Shown here: positions 58,001 through 63,770 of the stretch, in pieces
Layout: each line of letters opens with the position of its first letter
Numbering within the stretch: the first letter of the stretch is position 1
Assembly: GCF_032999765.1 (NCBI RefSeq)
Contig: NZ_CP136051.1
Location: 4,916,501 to 4,980,500 of the forward strand
DNA length: 64,000 nucleotides
Origin: Imperialibacter roseus
Lineage (GTDB): Bacteria; Bacteroidota; Bacteroidia; Cytophagales; Cyclobacteriaceae
Direction of reading: 5' to 3'
The notes under the pieces: generated by a model
What the model saw: only the letters and a program-made list of their open reading frames with translations
What the model was told of the DNA's origin: nothing
Databases searched by the model: none
Program-made: the position numbers and the translations under genes

Positions 58001-59146
58001 TTCAAAGGCCGTGGAACTATTCACACTTACTTTTGTACACTGGTCTACAAAGTTCAGCTGGCTAACCTTCTTATTGGCCTTGCTCATACCCAGCATCTGC
58101 CAGTTGGCACCCTCCTTGATCAAACGATGATTGAATAAGGAACTCATCGTATTACTAAAGGTGCCTAAGGACTCTATACTCCCTCCCCCAGGCACCAGCG
58201 TTGCACCAAACTGATAGCGGTAAACACCAGCAGAGCCACTTATCAACCCATAATACTTAAGCCCGTCTTTTACCAACTGAACATCGGTAGGTAATGAAAC
58301 TGTGCCTAGCTCGCTAAATACAGCAGCACTCGACAAGTCAGTTCCAAATGACATATGATACATCTTGCTGTTGTTGTAGGAAGCAACCAAACCATACCAG
58401 TTGCCTGCACTCTGCCCAATACTTATCCCCAGCGGGCCAGACAAGCCCGCTCCTGTACCCAATGTCGAAACATCACCTATCACAGGGTTGTTGGTGATAC
58501 TACCCCCAAAGTTGATCGCCTTGATATTGTTCCCATTGAAGTTAGTCACAAAAACCAACCACTTCGATCCATCCCATTTTACTGTCAAACCACGTGGACC
58601 ATTTAAACCTAATGTGCCTAATGAAACAGCTGTTGGTGTACCAGTCACCGAACTACCAAAGTTTAAACGTACTAGCGTGGAAGTTCCAAAATTAGCTACC
58701 AAGCCATACCAGTTAGCCCCCTCCTTTACTAAACGTATCTGAGCAGGCCCCGATAATACACCTCCAAGTGTTCCTATCTCGACTTGAGTCGGAATATTGA
58801 CCAACGAATTACCAAACTCCAACCGGTATAGCTTTGAACTAGTACGGTCAAACAAAAATCCGTACCACATGCCCTGCTCTGTAACCACCTCAAAACCCTC
58901 AGGACTCGATAAACTACTGATATTAAGTGCTGTCGTCCCTACTCCAGCATGCTCCAAACCATTCTGACAAAAATCCCACTGGTAAGACACTCCATTCAAA
59001 CTCTCATTACTCAACTGTAAACTCTCTCCCAAACACAAACTCCCGTCTAACGTAAAGCCCGCTGTGGGCGACTGTGCCTGTAGCGTCAAGTCAAGAGAGA
59101 CTATCGAAAAACAACAACACAGATATATGAAAAAATACCGCACCAT
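49037..59146 (-). CDS. Giant repeat-bearing T9SS surface protein (PKD and propeller)
   Basis: This 3369-residue protein has a signal peptide (MVRYFFIYLCCCFSIVSLDL, cleavage near LQAQS). Three full and one partial copy of a 727-residue repeat follow (residues 27-753, 754-1480, 1481-2207, 2208-~2629). In each repeat the first PKD domain (opening PTAGFTLDGSLCLGESLQL to YQWDF) is interrupted by ~310 residues containing six blades with the pattern WYGL...LNFGSS. It resumes at EPEGVTYTESGSYVVEL. Four further PKD domains complete the unit. Most PKDs share a Cys near the start and a GC near the end, suggesting disulfides. Five to six non-repeated PKDs, an Ig/CARDB-like domain (~3130-3260) and a C-terminal T9SS sorting domain (NPYPNPVDDLL ... 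TKGIYLLRVQ) follow. Its ATG overlaps the sulfotransferase stop by one base (TGATG). A role as an adhesin or surface filament is an inference. Confidence 0.92.
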   Translation of the reverse strand: MVRYFFIYLCCCFSIVSLDLTLQAQSPTAGFTLDGSLCLGESLQLSNESLNGVSYQWDFCQNGLEHAGVGTTALNISSLSSPEGFEVVTEQGMWYGFLFDRTSSKLYRLEFGNSLVNIPTQVEIGTLGGVLSGPAQIRLVKEGANWYGLVANFGTSTLVRLNFGSSVTGTPTAVSLGTLGLNGPRGLTVKWDGSKWLVFVTNFNGNNIKAINFGGSITNNPVIGDVSTLGTGAGLSGPLGISIGQSAGNWYGLVASYNNSKMYHMSFGTDLSSAAVFSELGTVSLPTDVQLVKDGLKYYGLISGSAGVYRYQFGATLVPGGGSIESLGTFSNTMSSLFNHRLIKEGANWQMLGMSKANKKVSQLNFVDQCTKVSVNSSTAFEPEGVTYTESGSYVVELLAISSNGNTDYASQEVTVQNSQAPDIDFSTINQCVGALSTFTSTNLSGDIATYSWDFDGDGLEDSTDPNPTFQYSSAGEYEVTLTVTSSSGCNNTVSNQVNIYSSPIASFDPPVTNLCSNTPLSFINTSTFDVGSPVSWVWDFNGEGSSTDPSPNYAFDSGGEKTITLTATLADGCVNVAQNTIDLVAGSPVGFSWSNNCFGSAVEMVNTSETVGVSYEWNFGDGTPTSDVFEPTHTYLAANTYNLQLKVTNGSGCESILVKPIIVNDQALLDFSLTGELTQNVPLQFTGEDKSKSGDQVVSWSWDFAGLGTGSDQTEVFSFGTPATYAVSLAVTTEQGCADELTKDVTIAPAERPTAGFTLDGSLCLGESLQLSNESLNGVSYQWDFCQNGLEHAGVGTTALNISSLSSPEGFEVVTEQGMWYGFLFDRTSSKLYRLEFGNSLVNIPTQVEIGTLGGVLSGPAQIRLVKEGANWYGLVANFGSSTLVRLNFGSSVTGTPTAVSLGTLGLNGPRGLTVKWDGSKWLVFVTNFNGNNVKAINFGGSITNNPVIGDVSTLGTGAGLSGPLGISIGQSAGNWYGLVASYNNSKMYHMSFGTDLSSAAVFSELGTVSLPTDVQLVKDGLKYYGLISGSAGVYRYQFGATLVPGGGSMESLGTFSNTMSSLFNHRLIKEGANWQMLGMSKANKKVSQLNFVDQCTKVSVNSSTAFEPEGVTYTESGSYVVELLAISSNGNTDYASQEVTVQNSQAPDIDFSTINQCVGALSTFTSTNLSGDIATYSWDFDGDGLEDSTDPNPTFQYSSAGEYEVTLTVTSSSGCNNTVSNQVNIYSSPIASFDPPVTNLCSNTPLSFINTSTFDVGSPVSWVWDFNGEGSSTDPSPNYAFDSGGEKTITLTATLADGCVNVAQNTIDLVAGSPVGFSWSNNCFGSAVEMVNTSETVGVSYEWNFGDGTPTSDVFEPTHTYLAANTYNLQLKVTNGSGCESILVKPIIVNDQALLDFSLTGELTQNAPLQFTGEDKSKSGDQVVSWSWDFAGLGTGSDQTEVFSFGTPATYAVSLAVTTEQGCADELTKDVTIAPAERPTAGFTLDGSLCLGESLQLSNESLNGVSYQWDFCQNGLEHAGVGTTALNISSLSSPEGFEVVTEQGMWYGFLFDRTSSKLYRLEFGNSLVNIPTQVEIGTLGGVLSGPAQIRLVKEGANWYGLVANFGTSTLVRLNFGSSVTGTPTAVSLGTLGLNGPRGLTVKWDGSKWLVFVTNFNGNNIKAINFGGSITNNPVIGDVSTLGTGAGLSGPLGISIGQSAGNWYGLVASYNNSKMYHMSFGTDLSSAAVFSELGTVSLPTDVQLVKDGLKYYGLISGSAGVYRYQFGATLVPGGGSIESLGTFSNTMSSLFNHRLIKEGANWQMLGMSKANKKVSQLNFVDQCTKVSVNSSTAFEPEGVTYTESGSYVVELLAISSNGNTDYASQEVTVQNSQAPDIDFSTINQCVGALSTFTSTNLSGDIATYSWDFDGDGLEDSTDPNPTFQYSSAGEYEVTLTVTSSSGCNNTVSNQVNIYSSPIASFDPPVTNLCSNTPLSFINTSTFDVGSPVSWVWDFNGEGSSTDPSPNYAFDSGGEKTITLTATLADGCVNVAQNTIDLVAGSPVGFSWSNNCFGSAVEMVNTSETVGVSYEWNFGDGTPTSDVFEPTHTYLAANTYNLQLKVTNGSGCESILVKPIIVNDQALLDFSLTGELTQNVPLQFTGEDKSKSGDQVVSWSWDFAGLGTGSDQTEVFSFGTPATYAVSLAVTTEQGCADELTKDVTIAPAERPTAGFTLDGSLCLGESLQLSNESLNGVSYQWDFCQNGLEHAGVGTTALNISSLSSPEGFEVVTEQGMWYGFLFDRTSSKLYRLEFGNSLVNIPTQVEIGTLGGVLSGPAQIRLVKEGANWYGLVANFGSSTLVRLNFGSSVTGTPTAVSLGTLGLNGPRGLTVKWDGSKWLVFVTNFNGNNVKAINFGGSITNNPVIGDVSTLGTGAGLSGPLGISIGQSAGNWYGLVASYNNSKMYHMSFGTDLSSAAVFSELGTVSLPTDVQLVKDGLKYYGLISGSAGVYRYQFGATLVPGGGSMESLGTFSNTMSSLFNHRLIKEGANWQMLGMSKANKKVSQLNFVDQCTKVSVNSSTAFEPEGVTYTESGSYVVELLAISSNGNTDYASQEVTVQNSQAPDIDFSTINQCVGALSTFTSTNLSGDITIYSWDFDGDGVEDSTDPNPTYQFSSAGEYEVTLTVQSDGGCSNTSRQTIGIYDISEPDFSFTYKGGLCSNNTLSLSDLTLNLPPDSLVTWTWDFNGEATILGKDTTYAFATAGEKIIMLTVGIPGCEASVSKTINLLEGPAVGFTVGSNCISPTTQFNNTTTGDGITGYTWDFGNGYTSSTKSPETFFETIGDYQVSLTVTNDLGCETTLTEKVAISAIPTPDFKHDLACSGAAVQFTDQSTAENANITEWNWDFAGLGTSNERNPIFEFPTSGKYTVTLSVSSNYGCSKLLTREINVLPSPTVAFLINTGCEGQATTFVDQSAGDADNPIIDRLWSINNQFYSAPTVNEVFKKPGSYDVTLQITTKNLCTISLTKTLQVNELPSVDFGFTSACVNELTEFSDLSTSPDDPIISRKWDFAGQASANGPKAYYQFKQAGNYNVSLFLKTEKGCEISISKNVTINNSPVAAFSHSLSVGQLPVTVNFTNESNGATAYSWFVGDGVASVSNEQDISQVFDKEGDYLVSLVAYNEFGCSDTTSTVVTVALPKVDLQLRSVNYTDTEGKLKFILNIANRGSIAQTNFPIEIVVDDRVTISEKYSGTVAPGKSVSHTLQFELVITSNPVEKVCIKLVPVLKDAEFEFSPYANTNCLSFTEGFLVNNPYPNPVDDLLTFGLILPEAGDAEITVLSMTGQPMFSEKYYTLKAGLTAVSLQMAHYTKGIYLLRVQSKGNEAVRRVVKR
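51260..52526 (-). repeat. Repeat unit R4, truncated (1267 of 2181 bp)
   Basis: This is the 5'-coding 58% of the unit. It ends where near-identity stops in the second PKD domain at about 51260, after which only protein-level similarity remains. It belongs to sequence type B. Confidence 0.9.
52527..54707 (-). repeat. Repeat unit R3, 2181 bp
   Basis: Complete unit of type A, matching R1 at every diagnostic site I compared (for example Gly-Thr in NFGTSTL, Ile in NNIKAI and GGSIESL, Val in TQNVPLQ). Confidence 0.93.
54708..56888 (-). repeat. Repeat unit R2, 2181 bp
   Basis: Complete unit of type B (NFGSSTL, NNVKAI, GGSMESL, TQNAPLQ). It matches R4 where both exist. It differs from type A at seven or so bases that I could spot. 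Confidence 0.93.
56889..59069 (-). repeat. Repeat unit R1, 2181 bp
   Basis: First unit in coding order, type A. It begins at the C in GTGGGC (59069) directly after the signal-peptide-coding part; the bases before it differ from those before R2-R4. Confidence 0.93.
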
Positions 59147-60099
59147 CAGTTATTTTGCCCCTTTTGATATTGATATTTAGCCTTTAACCAAAAAGATCTA
59201 AAAACATTCTTAGACAAAAAACCTTTGCTATCAGGAATTTCTAGTTCGCAAAAATCTAAATAGTCATCAAAAGTATTAGTTTTCCTTAACTTCAAGCCGA
59301 AAAGTTCATACTCAAGCCCTGTTTTCGAATTCAAATAGTGTGCGTATCCCCGGTAAAAATCCTGCCAAGGCCTAGTTTCTTTCTCCCAACTGTGTTGTCT
59401 GAGCGGTCTACTATTTAACATATCTTTCTCTTTACTATGGGGATCTCCGAATTTTCCGAAAACGGCTGTGTGTCGTACAATATCGACGTTAACCAAATCT
59501 TCTTGCAACCCAAGCCAAGCATAGATCTCTCCAACCACCTTTTTCGGATTCTCTACCATGCTTTCATAAGTCTGTGTATACACCCGACCACTTCCTTCAG
59601 CTGACAACCTAAATTCCTCGATCAACAAAGGTGCCTTTAATATGTCTCTTCGGTAGGGGTATAAGTCAAAAGGGCTTTTAATATTCCATGTGCTTCTCAT
59701 TGAGGAAACTACCTCGATTGGGCTTCTCGTAAGAAGTATAATCTTCGCAGTCGGGAAAAACTCGTATATCAAATCAACTACTTCATAATACCTTGGCGTC
59801 TTATCAATAAAGTACTTTGAATCAATACTAGAGCTATCCTGGTACACATCCTCTATAAAATGAGCCAACCTATCCCTAAAAGAAGGTTGACCAATTCCAT
59901 TATTAATAAACTCCTGCACAGCAGACAACGCCAGGTCAGAGTTGTATGCACAGGTATTTAGTCCACTTTTCAAGAACCCGAGAAAGGGTAATAACAACCA
60001 ACTCTCTGGAGTGGTAGACACAACTGAAGTGTTCGAAAGCAACCTCTGAAGCAGCGTCGACCCGCTTCTTGGTTGCGAGATTATAAATACTAGCTGCAT
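59146..60099 (-). CDS. Sulfotransferase family protein
   Basis: This 317-residue protein has the PAPS-binding loop SQPRSGSTLLQRLLSN (residues 8-23) and the second motif IILLTRSPIEVVSSMRSTW, matching the sulfotransferase-3 family. It would transfer sulfate from PAPS to a sugar or tyrosine; the acceptor cannot be read. The stop TGA shares its A with the ATG of the giant surface protein, so the two are translated in tandem. Its start overlaps the glycosyltransferase upstream by ten bases. The block reads as one operon. Confidence 0.88.
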   Translation of the reverse strand: MQLVFIISQPRSGSTLLQRLLSNTSVVSTTPESWLLLPFLGFLKSGLNTCAYNSDLALSAVQEFINNGIGQPSFRDRLAHFIEDVYQDSSSIDSKYFIDKTPRYYEVVDLIYEFFPTAKIILLTRSPIEVVSSMRSTWNIKSPFDLYPYRRDILKAPLLIEEFRLSAEGSGRVYTQTYESMVENPKKVVGEIYAWLGLQEDLVNVDIVRHTAVFGKFGDPHSKEKDMLNSRPLRQHSWEKETRPWQDFYRGYAHYLNSKTGLEYELFGLKLRKTNTFDDYLDFCELEIPDSKGFLSKNVFRSFWLKAKYQYQKGQNN

Positions 60100-61025
60100 G
60101 CTTCTGTTTTATGAAAAACCCGTACAAAAAATCTTTTTGGATATTTCAAAATTAATATCGCCAGGCTTGTAATCAGACTAATAATTCTATTGCTTTCATA
60201 GTACTCGTACATCTCCGCAAATCTCCTTTGAAACAAAATATTTTGAATTTTCCCTATTGTATCCCTTCGTTGCGATAAAGGTAACTCCCGGATCAAGCTG
60301 AAGTTCTTTTTGTATACATATTCGAGAGCATTAATGTGCTTGCGAGCCAAGACACTAGAAAGACCTTCCGAATGTCTTCTATACACCACACCTGGCAAGG
60401 GACAAATGGATGTTATAGCTGATCTTTGTGCTCTTATTTTTAGATCAAAGTCCTCATATAGCGAAAGTTTTTCGTCAAACCCCCCAATTTGATCTAACAG
60501 TGACTTCTTAATGAGTTCGCACCGGTACAAAGCTCCTTTTGGGAAGCTTCTGGCCACAACAGCACTAAAAATATCTTCGCCTTCAAGTCCATCAATAAAC
60601 CCTTGGTCATCCCAAAGAGTTTTATCCTTTCCATTTTGGTCTACGAAAGAAAAGTTACTAAAAACACAATTAACCTGAGGCTTATTTTGGAGCACATCCA
60701 GCTCATTTCTCAGTTTGTCTGGCTCCCAATAATCATCTCCATCCAAGAAAGATATCCAATCACCCTTGGAAAGACCAAGGGCCTTATTTCTATTAGCGGA
60801 GACTCCCAAATTTGAACTATTTTGTATCCCAAGAACAATTTCCGGGTTAGATTTCTGGAATTTTTGAACGATGCCAAATGAGTCATCGCTCGAGTTGTCA
60901 TCCAAAACTATTATTTCATAGGGTCTGACGGTTTGTTCAAGTACCGACTGGATGGCCTCCGATAAGTAATTGGCATTGTTATAACTCGTTATAATAACAG
61001 ATACTTTAGGAAATATAAGATCCAT
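60090..61025 (-). CDS. Glycosyltransferase family 2
   Basis: This 311-residue GT-A enzyme has the start VSVIITSYNNANYLSEAIQS, the nucleotide-binding IIVLDDNSSDDS, the DXD-type motif WISFLDGDDYWEPDK and a C-terminal catalytic region (GGFDEKLSLYEDFDLKIRAQ). It has no strong membrane helix until the C-terminal hydrophobic segment (ISLITSLAILILKY). It probably adds a sugar to a surface glycan. It overlaps the sulfotransferase gene by ten bases. Confidence 0.92.
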   Translation of the reverse strand: MDLIFPKVSVIITSYNNANYLSEAIQSVLEQTVRPYEIIVLDDNSSDDSFGIVQKFQKSNPEIVLGIQNSSNLGVSANRNKALGLSKGDWISFLDGDDYWEPDKLRNELDVLQNKPQVNCVFSNFSFVDQNGKDKTLWDDQGFIDGLEGEDIFSAVVARSFPKGALYRCELIKKSLLDQIGGFDEKLSLYEDFDLKIRAQRSAITSICPLPGVVYRRHSEGLSSVLARKHINALEYVYKKNFSLIRELPLSQRRDTIGKIQNILFQRRFAEMYEYYESNRIISLITSLAILILKYPKRFFVRVFHKTEACS

Positions 61026-61422
61026 GATTTCACGCCGGGTTACAAAATATCGATCCCTTCTTCATGACTAATGCCAAGCATGATTGACAAATGCCAAGAG
61101 CTATAATTCAACATTTTTTCTAAATCCATCAGATAGTAAAGAATTAAGCCCATTGATCAGGAGCCGAGCCAAGAACGTTTGCTAAAAGACTCGAGCATCA
61201 AAAAATACATTTTTTTCAGCCCCATTTCCAACGAAGCCACATAAGCGACTTAGCATATTGACCGCCTTTAACCTTCTACGCCCCTTAAAAGGTTAATTTA
61301 TTTAATAAACTGTCATGAAAGTAGATTTTTCGATGTCTAGAGTTCTTTGGACGTCAAACGAATGCCATTTGAAGACAAAAGAACCCCAACTTCATACTAT
61401 TTTTACGACTTAGAAATAAAAC
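61026..61422. other. Intergenic region between divergent glycan genes
   Basis: Nearly 400 AT-rich bases. A weak -7-like TATTTTTA occurs at 61398-61405 upstream of the acyltransferase. I see no ORF with gene-like content, no tRNA and no clear terminator. Confidence 0.45.
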
Positions 61423-62487
61423 ATGAGTAGCACTCCCCTTCAATCACAACAAATTACCTTTACCAGATTCATAGCCGCTATCACGATTGTGTTTTTTCAC
61501 TTCGGCGGTGATTTAGAATACATAAACAATCCAATATTCCTTCCAATCAAGCAATACGGCAACCTGGGTGTGTCCTACTTTTTCCTGATATCTGGCGTAA
61601 TTATGTCCCTTGTTTATTCCAACAAAGTTAAACTGTCAAAGGCATTTTTTAGAGATTTCTATATTATTAGGCTATCAAGAGTCTATCCCATTTATTTATT
61701 TTCACTAATCGTTGTCATCTTTTTCACCAAATACTTCTGGCGCAGCCAATTAGATCTTAGCGAAATACTGTTCTCTGTGTTCTTAATTCAATCGTGGGTT
61801 CCTGGCAAAGAACTGACATTAAACTTCCCGGGATGGTCGCTTTCAGTTGAAATATTTTTCTACCTCTTTTTCCCATTCCTGATACTTTTTTTTCGAAAAA
61901 TAGGAAACCGAAAAACGTATATGGTCTCCTTTATCATTTGGTTTATAACACAGGGCGTATTTATCTGCTATTTTACAGAGGGCAGTCACCTCCTTTACAA
62001 CCCAATAATGCATTCTGGAACTTTCATTATTGGCGCTGCCTTTGGTATTTTTCTGAAATCAAATGCAGACCGACTAACATTTATTCCTCCAAATATTTGG
62101 GCAGTTCTGCTGATTATTTCGACGCTCTCTTTTGTTGCTATCATCTATAATGCCCCTGCCTGGTTAGCGTTATCTCACAACGGTTTGTTGTCACCGCTAT
62201 TCCTGATAATAACTATGAGCCTTTGTCTTGACAGAAAAAGCATTGGTAGAGCATTTAAAATTCCGCTTGCCGTCTTTCTCGGCAATATTTCATATGGAAT
62301 ATATATCTACCAATACCCCGTCAAAATTTTTACGTCATATATAAACGACAAATTTGGACTCCGAAATTGGAACGCCTATCATTTCTATTATTTCCTTGTT
62401 ATGCTATTGATAGTAGCATCTTTATCATTTATTGTTTTGGAAAGCCCAATCAGAGATCGGGTAAAAAAACTGATCAACTATACCTGA
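61423..62487 (+). CDS. Acyltransferase 3 family membrane protein
   Basis: This 354-residue protein with about ten membrane helices opens with the typical QITFTRFIAAITIVFFHFGGD, containing the catalytic-type Arg and His of the family. VSYFFLISGVIMSL follows, then WSLSVEIFFYLFFPFL and a C-terminal helix LSFIVLESPIRDR. Such enzymes O-acetylate or succinylate sugars of surface polysaccharides. It is oriented opposite to its neighbours, converging on the family 4 glycosyltransferase with an 18-base gap. Confidence 0.92.
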   Translation: MSSTPLQSQQITFTRFIAAITIVFFHFGGDLEYINNPIFLPIKQYGNLGVSYFFLISGVIMSLVYSNKVKLSKAFFRDFYIIRLSRVYPIYLFSLIVVIFFTKYFWRSQLDLSEILFSVFLIQSWVPGKELTLNFPGWSLSVEIFFYLFFPFLILFFRKIGNRKTYMVSFIIWFITQGVFICYFTEGSHLLYNPIMHSGTFIIGAAFGIFLKSNADRLTFIPPNIWAVLLIISTLSFVAIIYNAPAWLALSHNGLLSPLFLIITMSLCLDRKSIGRAFKIPLAVFLGNISYGIYIYQYPVKIFTSYINDKFGLRNWNAYHFYYFLVMLLIVASLSFIVLESPIRDRVKKLINYT

Positions 62488-62505
62488 TCCAACATAAAAA
62501 GCTTG

Positions 62506-63714
62506 TCAGATCATTTTGAGAATTTGAGAATAAACTTTGATCCCTTTTTCAACAGTGAAACTGTTGCACGCAAATTCTCTTATTGCATTTGAGTCGAAAA
62601 TCAAGTCTAGCTGGTCAGCAATTACTGGATCGACCTCGACCTTAATTCCTGCCCGACATAAATCCATTATATCATCTACATCTCCCACATTTGCGTTATA
62701 GGCTACCGGCAAGCCCATCGCCAAATATTCTGCCAACTTCGTTGGAGAAGATGCCTGCTTGCTAAAAACTGGCTGAATAAAAGAGATCGCCAGGTGGCCT
62801 AAAGAAAGGAAGAGCGGCATTTCAGCCCGTTTGCATGCCCTAACCACAATATCGTCCGTTGAGAGCCCTTTATTTCTGGCTGCGTCGACAATCTGCTGAG
62901 GGTCGTCCCTGGTCAACAAAAGAAATTTCCATTTGCCATCGAGCTTTTGCAAACCCATGAAGTACTGTAGCATCTCGCTTAACATATACCAAGTGCCAAC
63001 TGAGCCTGCATATACCAATATCTTGTCTTCGGAGTTAATCCCAAGCAGCTTTCTCGCTTCATTTCTCTGTTGAGCGTCCAAAAGAGCTGGATTGAATAGA
63101 CCAGTATCTACACAACATGGAATAATTGAGATGCTTTCCGGTAGCGGGTTGTTATGCAAAAAACCTTTTTGAATAATCTCCTTGGCCTTGCTAGTAAGTA
63201 CAACCACATGAACAGCCTCCCTAAGCAGCTGCTTCTCCGTCTTTTTGAAGTACCGATAGACCAACCGAAAGATAAAGTTGGCCTGAGGCCAACTACCACC
63301 CTCAACTCTCTCGTCCGCCCAAAACCCCCTCATGTCGAAAATGAAGGGAACACCCGACCTACGCTTAAGAAATAGCCCGACAATTCCCGGGAGGTAGCTT
63401 CGACACCAGGTAGCAGAAAAGCTGAATTGCCTGTGGAGGGCTACAGCTTTTCGTTTCATCAGGTAAACGTCTCGTATGGCAGATAAAATAGGAGGGTATT
63501 TATGATATTTTTGAGGGTGCCAGGTAATAGAAGTGCCCAGAATTATTTTCTCAATATTGCCCTTATGTTCTTTATAATTTTGAGGTTTTTCACAACTCAG
63601 TATGTGAAAACTATAATCAAACTTACCTAACGCCAACAGGTAGGGCAGTATCTGGCTTTGTCCCAAAGGGTCAGTGAGGCCATCGTATGTAATAAATAAA
63701 ATCTTATTTTTCAT
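62506..63714 (-). CDS. Glycosyltransferase family 4
   Basis: This 402-residue GT-B enzyme starts at the ATG at 63714 (another in-frame ATG lies at 63735). It has ILFITYDGLTDPLGQSQILP at the N-terminus, DMRGFWADERVEGG in the acceptor half, the donor-site start KILVYAGSVGTWYML and the family signature SPTKLAEYLAMGLPVAYNA. It probably transfers a sugar from a nucleotide donor to a surface glycan precursor. Confidence 0.93.
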   Translation of the reverse strand: MKNKILFITYDGLTDPLGQSQILPYLLALGKFDYSFHILSCEKPQNYKEHKGNIEKIILGTSITWHPQKYHKYPPILSAIRDVYLMKRKAVALHRQFSFSATWCRSYLPGIVGLFLKRRSGVPFIFDMRGFWADERVEGGSWPQANFIFRLVYRYFKKTEKQLLREAVHVVVLTSKAKEIIQKGFLHNNPLPESISIIPCCVDTGLFNPALLDAQQRNEARKLLGINSEDKILVYAGSVGTWYMLSEMLQYFMGLQKLDGKWKFLLLTRDDPQQIVDAARNKGLSTDDIVVRACKRAEMPLFLSLGHLAISFIQPVFSKQASSPTKLAEYLAMGLPVAYNANVGDVDDIMDLCRAGIKVEVDPVIADQLDLIFDSNAIREFACNSFTVEKGIKVYSQILKMI

Positions 63715-63770
63715 ATTCGCCACAATGCACTTCATTTGCTGCCTGGCCCGAGGAAGTTCCTCAAATTGTT

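Noticed and set aside
51812-58742. Sets of 61-113 residue plus-strand frames recurring every 2181 bases
   Set aside because: They are antisense shadows of the long repeats; their periodicity is explained by the giant gene on the minus strand.
51260-59069. Regular repeats that might suggest a CRISPR array or satellite
   Set aside because: Units are 2181 bp, entirely coding, with no spacers; they are protein-domain repeats.
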